Shown here in pieces: positions 25,401-37,231 of a stretch of 64,000 bases of DNA (position 1 is the first letter of the stretch; each line of letters starts with the position of its first letter). Where the stretch lies: the NCBI GenBank assembly GCA_036345935.2, contig JADWOT020000005.1:1674001-1738000 (forward strand), given 5' to 3'. Under the pieces are notes generated by a model, which ran no database searches, had not been told where the DNA came from, and saw only the letters and a program-made list of their open reading frames with translations. Source of the DNA: Taenia hydatigena (taxonomy: Eukaryota; Platyhelminthes; Cestoda; Cyclophyllidea; Taeniidae). A program made the position numbers and the translations under genes.

Positions 25401-28400
25401 GGTCTTTAATGCTCCGTGGACCACTAATGCTAAATGATTGTAAGTTGAACTTATTTTGTGTAAGACGAATCATTTTAGAACTTAAGAGTTGAGTTCACTT
25501 GCTTCAGCTGGCTCAAAATTGAAATTATTAAAAGGGATGCTTGCAAGGAAACAGTTGACATGCGGGTGGAAACCTCAAGCGTTATTTGGGCCCGGAAGTA
25601 GAGAACAAACGAGGAGTTCGAAACATCTTAATCAATTATTTTCAGTAGATCCCTAGCTTTAAGCGTTAGCCACACGGATAACATTTGAGGTCCTTTAATG
25701 GAGAGCATTTTAATGGAGCTGTACTAGGTTTCTTGGCTATTTGGAGCATATTTCAAGAAGATGTTTCAACGCCGTCTCATTTGATGGCTGGTTAACACAA
25801 AAGCGATTGCAGTGAGATGAACCAATGTACGACATGAGGAGAAGCAGTGTTTGTTGAACTAGGCTTTGGATATAAATATTAATCCCCTTAAAACACCCGA
25901 CGCATCTAAACTTGTTCGGCTAACCTGAAATCATGATGGTTGTAAAATGCCATCGTAGGAAGTAATTACCCACTTGGAGCTTTGAGCATACCACAAAATC
26001 CATTCTGTCAATCCGGTTTGTCTACCATTTACGTCTACTGAAAGTTGGAAATTAAATGCTTTAAACGCTTTAGCACGAAAACAACAAAAAGTCGTTTGTC
26101 CATAACTCACGATTGGCAGATGTGATCTTGTCCCAATAAGTGATAACCACCTCACGCTGATGTCACAACAGTTATCACTGCCTGCACCTAATGGATGGCG
26201 TGCCAGGCCAAACCTCGATGCTCTCCATTCGAGTATACACGAAATTTATAGACCGTTACGGATGCCGAGGTCTGGCTTCGGCAGCCATAATGCAGCTGAC
26301 GGCACTGAAGTGATGTTTTCAAGCTTCGCTTTCGTTCTGCTTTTTATTTTTCAAACACAAGAGTACTAATGCTACCTTTACCACTGGCCGTTCCCCAGCG
26401 AAACGGGTTCTGTAATTACCTTTAATGCTAAACTCGGGTTCCTGTAAAATGGGCGCATTGATTGCATGAGTGCATTCTTCATTGCTGGCATTATAATTAG
26501 ATTACAGTGATGAAGTTATGCTTCTTCTTTAGAAGGCACTACCCTCTCCTCCACTTCCCCTTTGGATGCAGATAACGTCAGCTTTGCGAGATGATTTGCA
26601 TACAGTGACTGCCTCTTGCACATTAAAACGCACCGTGAAAAAACATCGCATTCGTTTTAAAACCTTGAGGTGTCTTTGAAATGCAGACGCGGTTGTCTCA
26701 CTACTCGCGATCTCTGTGGGCAACGAATTGACTAAAAAGAAGTAGTTGTCCTAAAACAACTGCTTCAGGTTTGATCAAGAGTTTTGGGTGTTCCGGAGAA
26801 AAACAGCTATTTTGATGTTTCCAATTTAAACCGAACGGATGAGTCTCATTCGTATTTGCATTCCGTTTAATAGGAAGTTTGTGAACAGTAATTTTCTGTA
26901 CAGCACATCAAAATTCAAGGAGGTACGGTCACCCGAAACCGAAGTGGCTTGCTATTCAGAGGTATAGAACAGTGTAGACGATGCGCGGACCACTGTTCAA
27001 AGGTAAAAAAACATGCAATTGTCTACTTAACTTCCCATTTATTGCAGATTTTTGCCAGCAGATGCCTTTTAAGCACCTCATTTTGCAATTCATGCAGAAT
27101 ACCTGCATAATACATTGATAGCTTTGTAGTCCATTATCCGCTACCTGTGCATTTTCTGTATTAATGTGATATTCATTTGCCTGGCTTTTGCTGACCGCTT
27201 CAGTGAAGTGGATGAAAACCAACTGCTCCATCACCTAACCACCAAACAACTTTTGCACCTGTTCTGACGCCTCGATCTCTGATTATTTTTATTAGGAGCG
27301 GCTTGTTGTTCTTTCACCTTTAAAAATAAATTATCAGTGTAGGCTACGTAGTTTTGTTGCAAGCAAAGGTTGCTCAGGCATCTTAGCAAGGTACATATTC
27401 GAGAGGTTCGAAGCCCATTGCATCGCTTCTCAACACGGTGTTGTCAAATCCACTACTTTGAATGCGCTTCACTAAAGCGTGAAAACCAGTCAAGGATTAT
27501 GGCTCTTCGATGAGAAGAGAGAGTCGACTTCTATCCACTGGATCCTAATTCTAGCTTCCTAGTTTCTTTGCAATGCGCCGTAGTGGCGACTTGCCTAGTT
27601 CCCAAATTTTAGAGGAGTGCAAGACATCGATGCACCTAAAGGCCGACGACTTTAATGAAAATGATCAGATAACGTTCTCCCATTTTGAGCATTCACTTGG
27701 CAAATCATCTCTCCCTTCCAACGCATGGAAGTTGTTCTTTATAAGGTATCGTGTCAAAGCTGATGACAAGCAGTCTTGGCATTGGAGTTTATGGCTGAAT
27801 TCGTAAACGTGTACCGCGGAAGTAAGCACAATGTGGTCTCCTGATGACGAGCTGACAATTGAGGTTGCATACATTAAAATACTTCTACATCACCAAAGCT
27901 TCAAATTAACAGAGTTGGCTATAATGATGAATGCGTTTGCTGAACGCACACGCACGCAGCCTTTCTGAGTGGACACCAAGCTGCTGCTTTCACAAGCAAT
28001 GAATGATGTGTCATTCACTAAAACATAACGCAGATGCCATAAGTAGATTAAATAGAGCCAGAAAAACTCACTATTACGGTCAGATTCTGCACCAAAGATT
28101 AAGCAATGCTAACTTGTCATTATTACCTAAATGAACCAAATCATTGTCAAAGTTGATGTCGCCACGTTCGCCGAGGTTGTTTAATAGTTCTCCTTCGTTT
28201 AGCATGCTCTAACCCAGTTTCCCTTTACTACTTAATCCCTATATGCCCATGTTTCTCCCCATTCTTCTTGGCTAAACTTAGCTTCCTAAAGACAGTGGTG
28301 AAACTGGGAATGATAAAAACAGCAAAGTTGGTGCTCAAAGTTGATGATTGGATGCGTTTGCTACAACCGATGATCGTGATGCTCGCGTGTGCTTGTTTGT

Positions 28401-29200
28401 AGAAATTATAGGCCTCAAAAGAAATGATTAGACAGCCTTTTTGAGGAGACATTAAAATTGCTTACAAACGGTGTGCGATAGGTGACTTTAAACACAATGC
28501 ACATAATAAGAGCGCAACGCTACTGTAGGTGGCGTGTGTGTGGGTGACTTGGCTGCACATGCACGCAAATATCAGCATTAACGAATGATAGAGTTATGGT
28601 TCGACAATAGGTGGCTAGGACTGACTCAGCTTCGATGTGATATCTTGCCTCATCAGGTCGGGTACTTATTAGGCACTAAATAAAATCTATTTTGGTATTG
28701 GGGCATACGGAGCGGTATTTTATGATAGTAGCGATATATGGCGGGGCTAATTAGATATAAAGATTGTATCACTAAGGCATATCCCATTATAGCAAAGTAA
28801 GAGAGAGAGGAAACTCTCACGCAAGTCTTGCCTAGTCAGTGGTACAAAACTTAAATTCATTCGAGGAAAATTGTTTTGTCATTGCAGTTTTGGCAGGGTA
28901 ATCTATTCTGACTAGAATAAAATGCGTTGTCTGAATAAGACATTGAAATTGACTGCGAATTTCTAAGTAACCCTCAAATGACTCTGCTCAACTGAATGTT
29001 AGTGGGCTGTAATACTGCCCCATACGTGCCTCTTCGGCAACCTATTTTCTGCCTGCATAAGTCTGCTTCCATTGTTTTGGCTGTTATATTTTCGAAGCGT
29101 TTCTCCAATCCTCACCTCACATGATAAAACCTTTGATTTTAAGATAGACTGGGTGGAAAAGTGAACATCTACTGAGATGATGTAGAAAGCAATGTAGACT
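13421..29200. other. Long gene-poor region, nothing recognised
   Basis: About 15.8 kb with no supported gene. Open frames reach 117 codons (14,057-14,410, plus) and 110 codons (21,463-21,795, plus). They overlap antisense frames of similar length and show no motifs. I saw no reverse transcriptase, transposase or integrase signatures and no tandem array. Small imperfect duplications occur, such as TTTAATGGAG twice near 25,695-25,714. This is intergenic or intronic DNA on present evidence. Confidence 0.5.
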
Positions 29201-31034
29201 AGCAGGAGAAGGAAAGTGCGAATGGCATTCGCCTCAGAGGTAGCGATGCCATGAACAAAGGAATGACATCCCGTTATTTATTGCGATCAACGGCACTGAC
29301 TTTTTAGCCAACTTCCACCGCTTAGATGTATACCTTAAACAAGTTAAAATAATGGCTAAAATAGAAAGAGAAAACACTAAGCAGTTGCGCTTGATGGATT
29401 TCAAGTGCTTAATCAAAATCACTGTTATGTGGTGAGATGGAGGTGAAATTTGCTGCAAGTGAAAAACGCGTTTGGATAAGCGCAAAAATGCTCAATAGTG
29501 TGGCTACTCGTAATGGTTGCGCTCAAATGAACAGCTAAATCACGCACATGGTCGGAATGCCCAAGCCTATCGTGTAAAGGGGATAATACTGAGGTTATTT
29601 TCAAGTCCACAGAGACGTTTCTATCTAGACATCCAGAGGCTCCCATCCTCGTGCATGGTTATGGAAACATTATAAATTACATCTCACTCGGTACTCCTTC
29701 TTACTTGTCTGGTTCATGCCTTGGCTGCGCTTTAAGCGCGACAGTTCGTTATAAGCTCAGTGGCAATCAGTTATCGGTAGAGGATGTTGGTGACTGGGAG
29801 AACGCAGTCAGAGTCAGGCCTAAACACAAAGCTCACTCAGGCTCAGTCTCGAGTGCTAAACATCTGGATGGAAATGCGCACGCTAACCAACAAGGTCTAC
29901 TGCCCTGGTCCTTGAACCTGCATTATGTATGCGCATGCTTACCATTCAAAAGCACCCACTTAACTGCAGTTAGTGTTAATTTGTTTACTCACAATACTTT
30001 AAGTTAAGCAGTTGTAAAAATTGTATTCAGGGTTATTGGCGGTTGCGTTGAATATCCTCGTCGGTGCATTGAATCCCCTTATGCATTGAACACGTCCAGA
30101 TTTTAGGTGAGGTGTCGCTGCTTACCATGAAGAAGAAAAATCAAACTAAATTTCGAAGATCTTCTTAGTGACTATGGCGTTGAGAGTCTCGAGTTCTACG
30201 GGAACGAACCTGCTTCGAGTAGAGCATTATGTGTCGAGAATTGAACTGTAACATACAGAGTCAAGTCCAAATCACCCCTTTGCCATTTCCTCGCACATTA
30301 CTTAAGTTAGATTTGATGGCATTTTAGAGCTTTCCTACTATGCCTTTTGTGTATTAATAGATCAATGTTAGCAACCCACAAGGCGTTCAATTTTGCAACT
30401 TGTCATCGAGTTTATTGCAATTCACTCACGATAGAAGGCGAGTTCTTCAAACTTGCTGCAATACCTATATCTGTGGACAATGTAGTGCATGTTAAACACC
30501 TCGCATTTCTATCGTACTCTGAAGGCTGGTTGAAAGCCATTTACCCCATGGAAACCAAACTGGCCTCTTCAAGTAAAACAAATTAGTGGATGTGGTTAAT
30601 ATGGAAAGTATCCCTTTAAGCAAACATGGTTTATTGTATTAAGAATGTTTTATTTCTCTTAAGCGTCTGAGGTTCCAGCCGATGACGGTGGCAGGCCTTT
30701 TGGAGTTCCGCTGTTTAAGATGTCATGTGGGTGATCGGAAGATATTAGGTGCTTCCAGCAAAGGGTTGTGATAGTGGCTACTCACCGAAGCCGCACGTGC
30801 ATTCTGTTGAACCTGTTTTGTATGCAACAGCTTCAAACGATGATCATAGAAGGAGGGATAGATAAAGTGAAAAGGTACGATTTAAGACAGACGATTTCAT
30901 TGATTAAGGGAGAAGTAAGTTATCTAACTGTTACTTACCCTTTCCGACCTTCAAACAAACTAGCGGATTTAAACTAAGGAGGGGAGGTTCTGGTTTGGTA
31001 TGAAGGTTAGGCACAGACGTCTGTAACATATGAT
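29201..31034. other. Non-coding DNA with one weak exon-like site
   Basis: On the minus strand a pyrimidine-rich acceptor (TTTTTCACTTGCAG, near 29,458-29,471) precedes an open stretch down to 29,234 with hydrophobic and basic residues. No family is recognised and no matching donor was found. An imperfect three-fold repeat of GCRTTGAAT at about 18-bp spacing lies at 30,044-30,094. Confidence 0.35.
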
Positions 31035-31304
31035 TTAAAAAATCCCATTTCTCCTCCTTATGCTGTTACAAAAAAACACTAATTTCTTTCGGAGGAAGAA
31101 AAGACCAGAACACTTGTCAAAGGCAATCGTTATTAACTCTAGGAGCCTGCGCTGGGATCGCAAATACCTTTTACGAATCCCTGATCCTAATGCCGGCAAT
31201 TCATTTGGAGCATCTGGATAAATAGCAGCAGGATCGGGCACGAAGTTGTGGGGAATTCGTAAGGTTAACCCAAGGTCCCCTAAAAGTAAGCTCCGCATCA
31301 TCAT
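31035..31304 (-). CDS. Possible exon of an unknown proline-rich protein
   Basis: A minus-strand open frame of 89 codons contains a segment rich in Pro, Asp and Ala (motifs IPHNFVPDPAA and YPDAPNELPALGSG) followed by a basic stretch (IRKRYLRSQRRLL). A usable acceptor (TTACTTTTAG) sits just before the proline-rich part and a donor-like AAAAG/GTATTT just after it. The real exon, if any, may thus be only about 110-120 bases, ending near 31,170. No family is recognised and the neighbours give no support. It is a candidate only. Confidence 0.2.
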   Translation of the reverse strand: MMMRSLLLGDLGLTLRIPHNFVPDPAAIYPDAPNELPALGSGIRKRYLRSQRRLLELITIAFDKCSGLFFLRKKLVFFCNSIRRRNGIF

Positions 31305-32810
31305 GCTTGTGTGATGATAGGGTGGGTCGGATGCAAATACTCCCCAATCTTTGGACTTTGACGTCCCTCAAATAGAGATGGGCGAATTAGTGGGGACAGA
31401 ATAGGCACAAACTGCTCCGTTGAACTGGAGCGGGATTAAGGCATTGGAAGTAAATTGAACAGTGAGAAATATGGCAGAGCTAGGCATCGTAGCTGATAGC
31501 ATGTCTCGAGTAACTATGACCGAATTCCTCCCCACTGCATCACTCTGCGATCCAAACCTTTCTCATTTAGAGAGTTTCACGTTAACTATAAGCTGCCTAA
31601 TGCGCAAGCATGCACTATATCTGTCTAAATTCATTGCCCCATGATAAATTCTGCTTGCGGTGCGATAAGGCAGCGTCTCCTTTTAATCCTGTAGTCACGA
31701 ATGACCCGTTCCGCCGTGTAGGATTTGCCTATAGTTAATAACACAGAAACTGTATGGAATTGTACTTATTCATCATGAAGTGCACGTAAAAACTCCAGAA
31801 GCGCAAGAATTCTCAAATTGAGTTATTATTACTCTAGAGACGGAGAATCTCCCTGCGTATTCCTTAGCCTGCCGCAAAAATGAAAATCATTTATTTATTA
31901 AGGACACTTAGTCACTACCTTCAAGCTCAACTATGCAGAGCAACTCTCATGGTAAATTTATTGTCAAGGTGTTAGAACGCTCTGGATACACAATCAAGGT
32001 CACCCGCATTTGTTTCGTTAATCGCTCCCTTAAATCACCATGATATGTCGCTGAATACACTAATTCGCCTTGTGGCAACATGGTGCCCCTCTTTTCCATG
32101 TCAATTTTAACATAAGTTTGCTATCAGAAACACTTTGCCTGCATTGTATTCTTGCCTTGTACAATTGGTCAACATTCAACTAAAGCTTTGTTGTTTTCCA
32201 TTAGACAGATGTAACTTATAGCATCGAATTCGCCAGATGGGCTAAGTATTCCAATCGTCCAAGAGACATAGGCGATTTATTAGTCCTTTGTACAAACCCA
32301 TTTCCACTAAGTTTCAAATCATAAAATTCTGTAGCCTCTAGTTCTCTTCAGCAAATTTTTGCAATAGTAAAACCAAAGTTAAAAAATCAAGGTAGGGGCT
32401 AGAAGCAGGCTCATCCCACATTTTAAAATGTAGGAATTCAATTTGTGATAGCTTGCTGCTCTTCTTCTCCATGTTACTTGGAATCGTCAAACTTTTACAC
32501 ATCGATGGTTTATTTCTGGTTGGGGCGTCTCAAAACAGAGAAATGAAGTCACCTGATACAGCTGTGCTTTGTTCATCTTAATGCAAAGACATGGCAACCA
32601 TTTGGTTTGTGTGTTATCAGTGGTCTCAGTCATTACTGGCCTTCAAATAGTTGCTAGTTGGGATCGGTTTATGGGTTGTCAGGACTTATCTACAGCGCAC
32701 TCATTCACGAGTACTTGGTCGTCCTTTTGTATCCGTTCAGACGAAATAAAATCAAGCGCTGAACAGAGACTGCAATGCGCTTGACACATTATGGCTTTGC
32801 GATGGCAGTG
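31305..32810. other. Non-coding DNA, nothing recognised
   Basis: AT-rich, with no open stretch longer than about 60 codons and no repeat array seen. Confidence 0.5.
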
Positions 32811-32813
32811 TGA

Positions 32814-33064
32814 ATGCCTTGCTCGTGCCCACATTGCCTTTTGTGTTTTAGCCATCGCGGTCAGCAGAACCTACAACGCTGCATCTTAAGGACCCTAGCA
32901 TGTTGCGAAGTGACAAATGTGCTTTCTCTCATTAAGCTACCACCAGCGCTAGCTGAATGCCACCTCCTTCTCATCCCTTCCTCCATGTGCCGTGTTCGCC
33001 CATCCTCAGCCCTACCCGAGCGCGTGTCAAAGCAGGTGCTAAGCCCATCACGCAACTGCTACTG
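32814..33064 (+). CDS. Zinc-finger-like open frame, possibly degenerate exon
   Basis: The frame opens at an ATG and runs 83 codons in locally GC-rich DNA. Residues 5-31 resemble a C2H2 finger: CPHC, then a CFS, then NLQR followed by ILRT, as in many fingers. The usual histidines are replaced, however, with Cys at residue 23 and Cys at residue 30 or 31, and two extra residues lie between the Phe and the NLQR. The spacing is therefore C-x2-C-x14-C-x6-C. It could be a variant CCCC finger, a decayed finger, or chance. An internal acceptor-like TGTGTTTTAG (32,842-32,851) would cut the motif in two. Genuine C2H2 motifs lie 2.9-3.6 kb downstream on the same strand. Confidence 0.25.
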
Positions 33065-33065
33065 A

Positions 33066-35733
33066 GTGTCAACTTAGTAGTGGAGACGTTTCGGCTCAGA
33101 AGTCAGCAGTAAAGGTGCTGAAGGAGGGACATGGTGACGCATAGACAAATTTAGTCCCAAAAGCAAATTTCCTCCCAACTCTCTACTAGCAGACGGCCGA
33201 AGCCTGAAACATTTAAATACTACTGTTAGGATGGTGTTTAGAGGAATCGCTACTCATCAATCAGATGCAGGCATTTTTGCGGTGGAGGTGATGGGGTTTT
33301 GAGTTGGCATAGGTGAACTCTCACGCCGATCATGCGGGGTGTCAAATCAGTCATCGAGAAAGCAGTGCGCCATAAACAAGGAAATTGACGGTGTTAATGT
33401 GCCGCCATCCAAGAGCATGTTCTTGTGTTTACATTTGGAAAGGTGCATGGGCATGCGCGAATGCATGCCTGCCTAAAAGGAGCTCCAAGAGGCAAAAAAT
33501 TGCTTATTTGATGATGTGCATCTTCCTCAAAATGAGGGCTGGCTTATCTTTGGTTCTACGAGACACTTGTGATAACTCACCACCATTTCAAGCAATAGAC
33601 AGTATGAGTACCACCATCCGCGATGCTTGCGCTCAGTAGCTCTCCGATTTTTATGCAAGTAGCTAATCAAGCACGTAATATTGTCTTTGTTGGAATTAAA
33701 GGTAAGAAATATTCGTTGAGGCACACCTCCTCAGTGACTTGGGAATCAAGTTCAACTTTAATTACCTGATTAGATAAGCCATACTGGCATGCTACACGAG
33801 GTGTAAACTGTATGCCAAAAGTTGATATGGATGACAAAAGGGGTTTCCAGTTGAAGAGCAAAATCGCGTCCTTTGTCTTTTCTCCACGCGTCCACACGAG
33901 AATGTAGGCTACTGTCACCATGTGGCAATATCATACGGCCCACTAGTACCGCACAACCCATCCTGCATTAGCACTAGTAATCCACCCCAGAAACCTGACA
34001 CGCAGTCGCTTTAGCTTGCATAGAGAGTGCTGCGAATCCTTTCATTGGTGCAGCAAATAAAGGCTTTAATGCCACCAAATAGGGAATAAGGCTGTACAAA
34101 CCCAATTTGATGATGCAAAGTCACCTCACTAATTCATTAACGCTAGAAAATAGTGTTTTTTTCCTTTATTCTGTTAGGGCTAATGTTCTTACACCTCACT
34201 GGAATTCACTGATACATACCGGTGGCAGCACCTTCATACTTCCCACCTTTTCTCATAGTACTTGACAGCGTCGCGCAAATCAGTGGAGCAGCACCATTAA
34301 TTTAGTTGCAGCAGCCGGAAAACATGATCTTAATTGGTCCAGTCAACTGTTACCCGGCAGGTGCATTCACTCCTAAAGCAGTCGCGTCTCTCACCTTCCC
34401 ACATCATGCAGCACGTATTCTTATCGTTAGGTCCACTGCTATACATTTATAAGCGAGTCATCTCAACAGCTAGTCTCTTCATAAGATCAACAAAGCAAAT
34501 GTCATAGAATGTTGGTAAGCTATAGTCAGCGTTTGATTAATTAGTTATCTCAAGCAACGGTGAAGAGGATGAGCGACAACCTTGAGAAGAACGGTTGAGC
34601 TTCCGCACAACTCAACCACAGCTGAGGTCCACAATTGCGCAGCTAATAAACCAAATGTAATTTTGACAGCTCAAAGGTCAGCGAGGCCATTCGTAAGGGC
34701 TGTGTATGGAGGCAATGCAGCACTATACATTCTCACAAATGTCAAAATTACTTCCTTAAGTGGGAGGAAGAAGCATCCTTCTTACTCTTGGCCTCCCATT
34801 AACACAGTAGCTGAATCATCGCAGAGCAAAAAAACAATCTGATGGCTAATGAGCACCACATTAAAGGAGGCCGAGCATTTGAAGGTAAGGCAGTGGAGAA
34901 GAAGGATGTATTTGCAGTCAGCATGGTGGCTGTCCTATCAATAACTTCAACCATGTTTGCTGTCAGAGGCATCACTTGCCTGAATATCACTTCAATGCAA
35001 CATGATGTAAGGCAAAGTAAGGCTCTACTACTTCACGTCTTTAAGGTTTTGCCACTATAGCAAAAAAAGAGCTTAGCACCCTCTAGTGCCGTAATGCAAA
35101 CTTCACCTCCTCAAGCACAAGCCCCATGGGAGCGTCTTGTTCGCTCAAACGCATTTCGAACAACGAATCACGCCATTTACTTCTATGGCATATAAGTCTT
35201 TTATAAAGACAAACCGCCAGGAGACAAGGCTAGTTGGGCGAATCTCATCGTTTTATAAACTGGAGTGTGGAAGCGTAGGTCTATAAAAGGGTAGCCACTA
35301 TCAAGGGAACAAAATTATGGGAAGGCGTAATGAGTGTAGCGCAATCAGGAGGATCAAAGGAACCTTCATTAATCACAGGTATTGAATTGCTAAAGGTGAC
35401 AGCTCATAGCTTTTGCTTCATCCCATGTTTTACAAACTAGCAGAAGAGTTTTCAGCTCTTTGCAGTCTAAACGTGAAGCGGTACCGGTCCAAGCATACAA
35501 AAATAGTCTCCATTGCAAACAATTTTTGTCTTTCGCAGAAAAATCTGAATTTCTAAGGAGCTAATTACTTGGACCACGACGAAGGAGGGGTCAAAGCACA
35601 CGACTACCACTCGTCTGCGTTTTAATCACATGCGATTTTGAGAGCAGATCCAAGTGGTTAACTTGCATACTCCTTCCATTCAGCGTGAGCTCTGTCGCAA
35701 GGTCTCGCGCAACTCTTCCTCCATTCAATAAAA
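33066..35733. other. Non-coding or intronic DNA between finger-like exons
   Basis: No convincing exon is seen. From 34,560 to 35,060 the DNA is GC-richer and both strands have open frames of 63-86 codons (plus 34,582-34,842 and 34,842-35,060, minus 34,799-34,990). One plus-strand GAAG/GTAAGG donor-like site lies at about 34,884. No domain is recognised. If the finger motifs belong to one gene, this stretch would be largely intron. Confidence 0.35.
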
Positions 35734-35822
35734 ATGTGTGACTATGGATGCACAAGGTGCTCTGCGGCATTTACAAGCAAAGTCTCAGAGCTTGCACATT
35801 TGGATCGCGATCATCATGGCAG
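35734..35822 (+). CDS. C2H2 zinc-finger exon (candidate)
   Basis: From the ATG at 35,734 the frame encodes a finger with the exact C-x2-C-x12-H-x4-H spacing: Cys6, Cys9, His22 and His27, with Phe13 in the usual hydrophobic position. Such fingers bind one zinc ion and usually contact DNA or RNA. A donor-like GGCAG/GTGTCA follows at 35,822, two residues after the last ligand, in phase 2. Upstream a good acceptor (CCTTCCATTCAG, ending near 35,683) exists, but an in-frame TGA separates it from the finger. The exon would then be 5' UTR plus start codon, or the frame is broken. Finger identity rests on ligand spacing. The protein is unrecognised. Confidence 0.4.
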
Positions 35823-36004
35823 GTGTCATTCATTTGTCCGTGTACACGTCCATAAGCATGTATTTGTGCATCGATATTTGTGTTTACGCATAGGGATTTT
35901 GCACTACGTCATTAGCAAATAAATTGAATTGGGTGGAAAACACTTTTATTAAACTGGATGCTAAAGAATTTGCGTAGCATCTTCGCACATATTTGACGTG
36001 TTTC

Positions 36005-36100
36005 AGCAAGTTTGCGTCTACCTTCTCCGGTTTGCCCAATGTCTCGCGATAACTTAGGCGAGCTCTTATGGCATCAAAGAGGTGGGAACAATTGCAAACC
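36005..36100 (+). pseudogene. Degenerate C2H2 finger-like remnant
   Basis: Between the two good fingers, a third reading frame gives VCPMS, then NLGELLWHQR. The second Cys of a CPxC pair is Ser, the loop is three residues short, and only the first His is present. The ELLWHQR part fits the helix of a C2H2 finger. It follows an acceptor-like GTGTTTCAG. On its own this would be ignored. Its position, about 300 bases from a good finger on each side, makes a decayed finger exon plausible. Confidence 0.2.
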
Positions 36101-36382
36101 CCCTCTATTCTTTGTCTCGTGTCCTCCTTTGTGCAAAAGTAGCAAAAGTGCTTTTTTGATTCTCACAATAGTCTGGAAGCATACGTCGTACATCCCGTGC
36201 TTCCATCCATTCATAAATTATGAAAATCTCCTCAGCCATTTCTTTGAAAGCCATATTTGTGAGTGGGTGTCTATTTGTCTCTGATTCAGATCTAGTGTGT
36301 GCTCTGCTCTACAGCCACAGCTTTTGCTGTGCGTGCACACCCCTTCTAACCCTGCGCTTCATTTTACAGCACTCCAGTTTAA

Positions 36383-36528
36383 ATGACGGAGGATTCAGGA
36401 ATGTGCATCTACTGTACAGAATGCCTTGCGAAACACTCAACTTTGGGCGCAATGTTTGAGCACGTGGAATCGCGTCATTTCTGCAAATACTTCCTCAAAT
36501 ACCTGCTATATTTTGCAGTTGAAGCTAT
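36383..36528 (+). CDS. Second C2H2 zinc-finger exon (candidate)
   Basis: From the ATG at 36,383, residues 11, 14, 27 and 32 form C-x2-C-x12-H-x4-H, the same spacing as the finger 650 bases upstream. Both fingers share a CTxCxA start and an H-[LV]-[DE] segment at the helix end. An extra Cys at residue 8 gives an alternative pair. A fair acceptor (CTTCATTTTACAG) ends at 36,369, but a TAA lies in frame just before the ATG. The start is thus either a translation start or follows a later acceptor (GGATTCAG, near 36,398). A donor-like ATG/GTAACG lies at 36,528. The adjoining arm of the large inverted repeat begins within about 0.5 kb. Confidence 0.4.
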
Positions 36529-36558
36529 GGTAACGCCTTGGTCTCTTCTGCTTTGCAG

Positions 36559-36675
36559 ATGTTTGGCGCAGAATATTTGCAAAAATGCGGACCAATACTA
36601 CTGTATAAGCAGGAAACGCAGCTTTTTATTGGTATCTGCGCAACACTATACCATTGTCGCTTAAAACAAAACATG
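36559..36675 (+). CDS. Candidate 39-codon exon downstream of the finger
   Basis: A strong acceptor (CTCTTCTGCTTTGCAG) is followed by 117 bases open in phase 0 and a good donor (AACATG/GTAAGG). The encoded 39 residues include MFGAEYLQKC and four Cys but no recognised domain. The gap to the possible donor of the preceding finger exon is only about 30 bases. That is very short, though tiny introns are known in flatworms. Splice signals are seen directly; joining to the finger gene is inference. Confidence 0.3.
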
Positions 36676-36793
36676 GTAAGGCAGGGGCATTCAATGCGCA
36701 GAGATTGCTTGCGCAAATCGTAAAAGCTCTGATGTGGAACGATTCGGCTGTGTGAAATTAATTGAGCGTTACTCGGTGGATATGATAAGGCAA

Positions 36794-36830
36794 ACATCGC
36801 ATCGCATTGCGTTGCGTCACATCGCGTCGG
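36794..36830 (+). repeat. Short degenerate (GCATC/GCGTC) repeat
   Basis: About 37 bases made of variants of CATCGCATTGCGTTGCGTC. It lies about 130 bases outside the visible left end of the inverted-repeat arm. A similar repeat in the opposite orientation lies just past the inner end of the same arm (46,994-47,053). Confidence 0.6.
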
Positions 36831-37209
36831 TAGTTTGGATGGTTCAGACGTTGACACAGCAATACCGCATGATCAACACTTGAATGAATACTTATAGGCT
36901 GCTAAGTTCTAAATGAGTTGTAAATGTAAATACGAGTGCGGTGACTAAAAATCTATTCGTTTGCGTTTCAGGGGTCTCTAACGAACATACACACAGCTTT
37001 GTGTCAAACGAGTAGACTAGCGCCCAATACAAGATAGAAGTTATGCATTTAAAGTTGTTGCTTTTGTCCTGGTCATTGTTTAACGCAAGGGTAGGTCCCA
37101 ATAAAAGTGTTGAAGGATTGGGATGGAAAAGCAAAATTGAACAAGTCGAAGTGAAAAACAGCACAATAAGGGAATGGAATCTTCGTTGTTGTGCTGGCTT
37201 GACACACTG

Positions 37210-37231
37210 TTGGCTTAATTTATTAAGCCAA
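37210..37231. repeat. 10-bp palindromic hairpin, present in both arms
   Basis: TTGGCTTAAT and ATTAAGCCAA are perfect reverse complements separated by two bases. The copy in the right arm is at 63,726-63,747. Function unknown; AT-rich palindromes of this size also arise by chance. Confidence 0.7.

Noticed and set aside
26160..26369. 69-codon plus-strand frame with an ATG and a hydrophobic C-terminus
   Set aside because: Somewhat protein-like, but short, without splice signals or a recognised domain.
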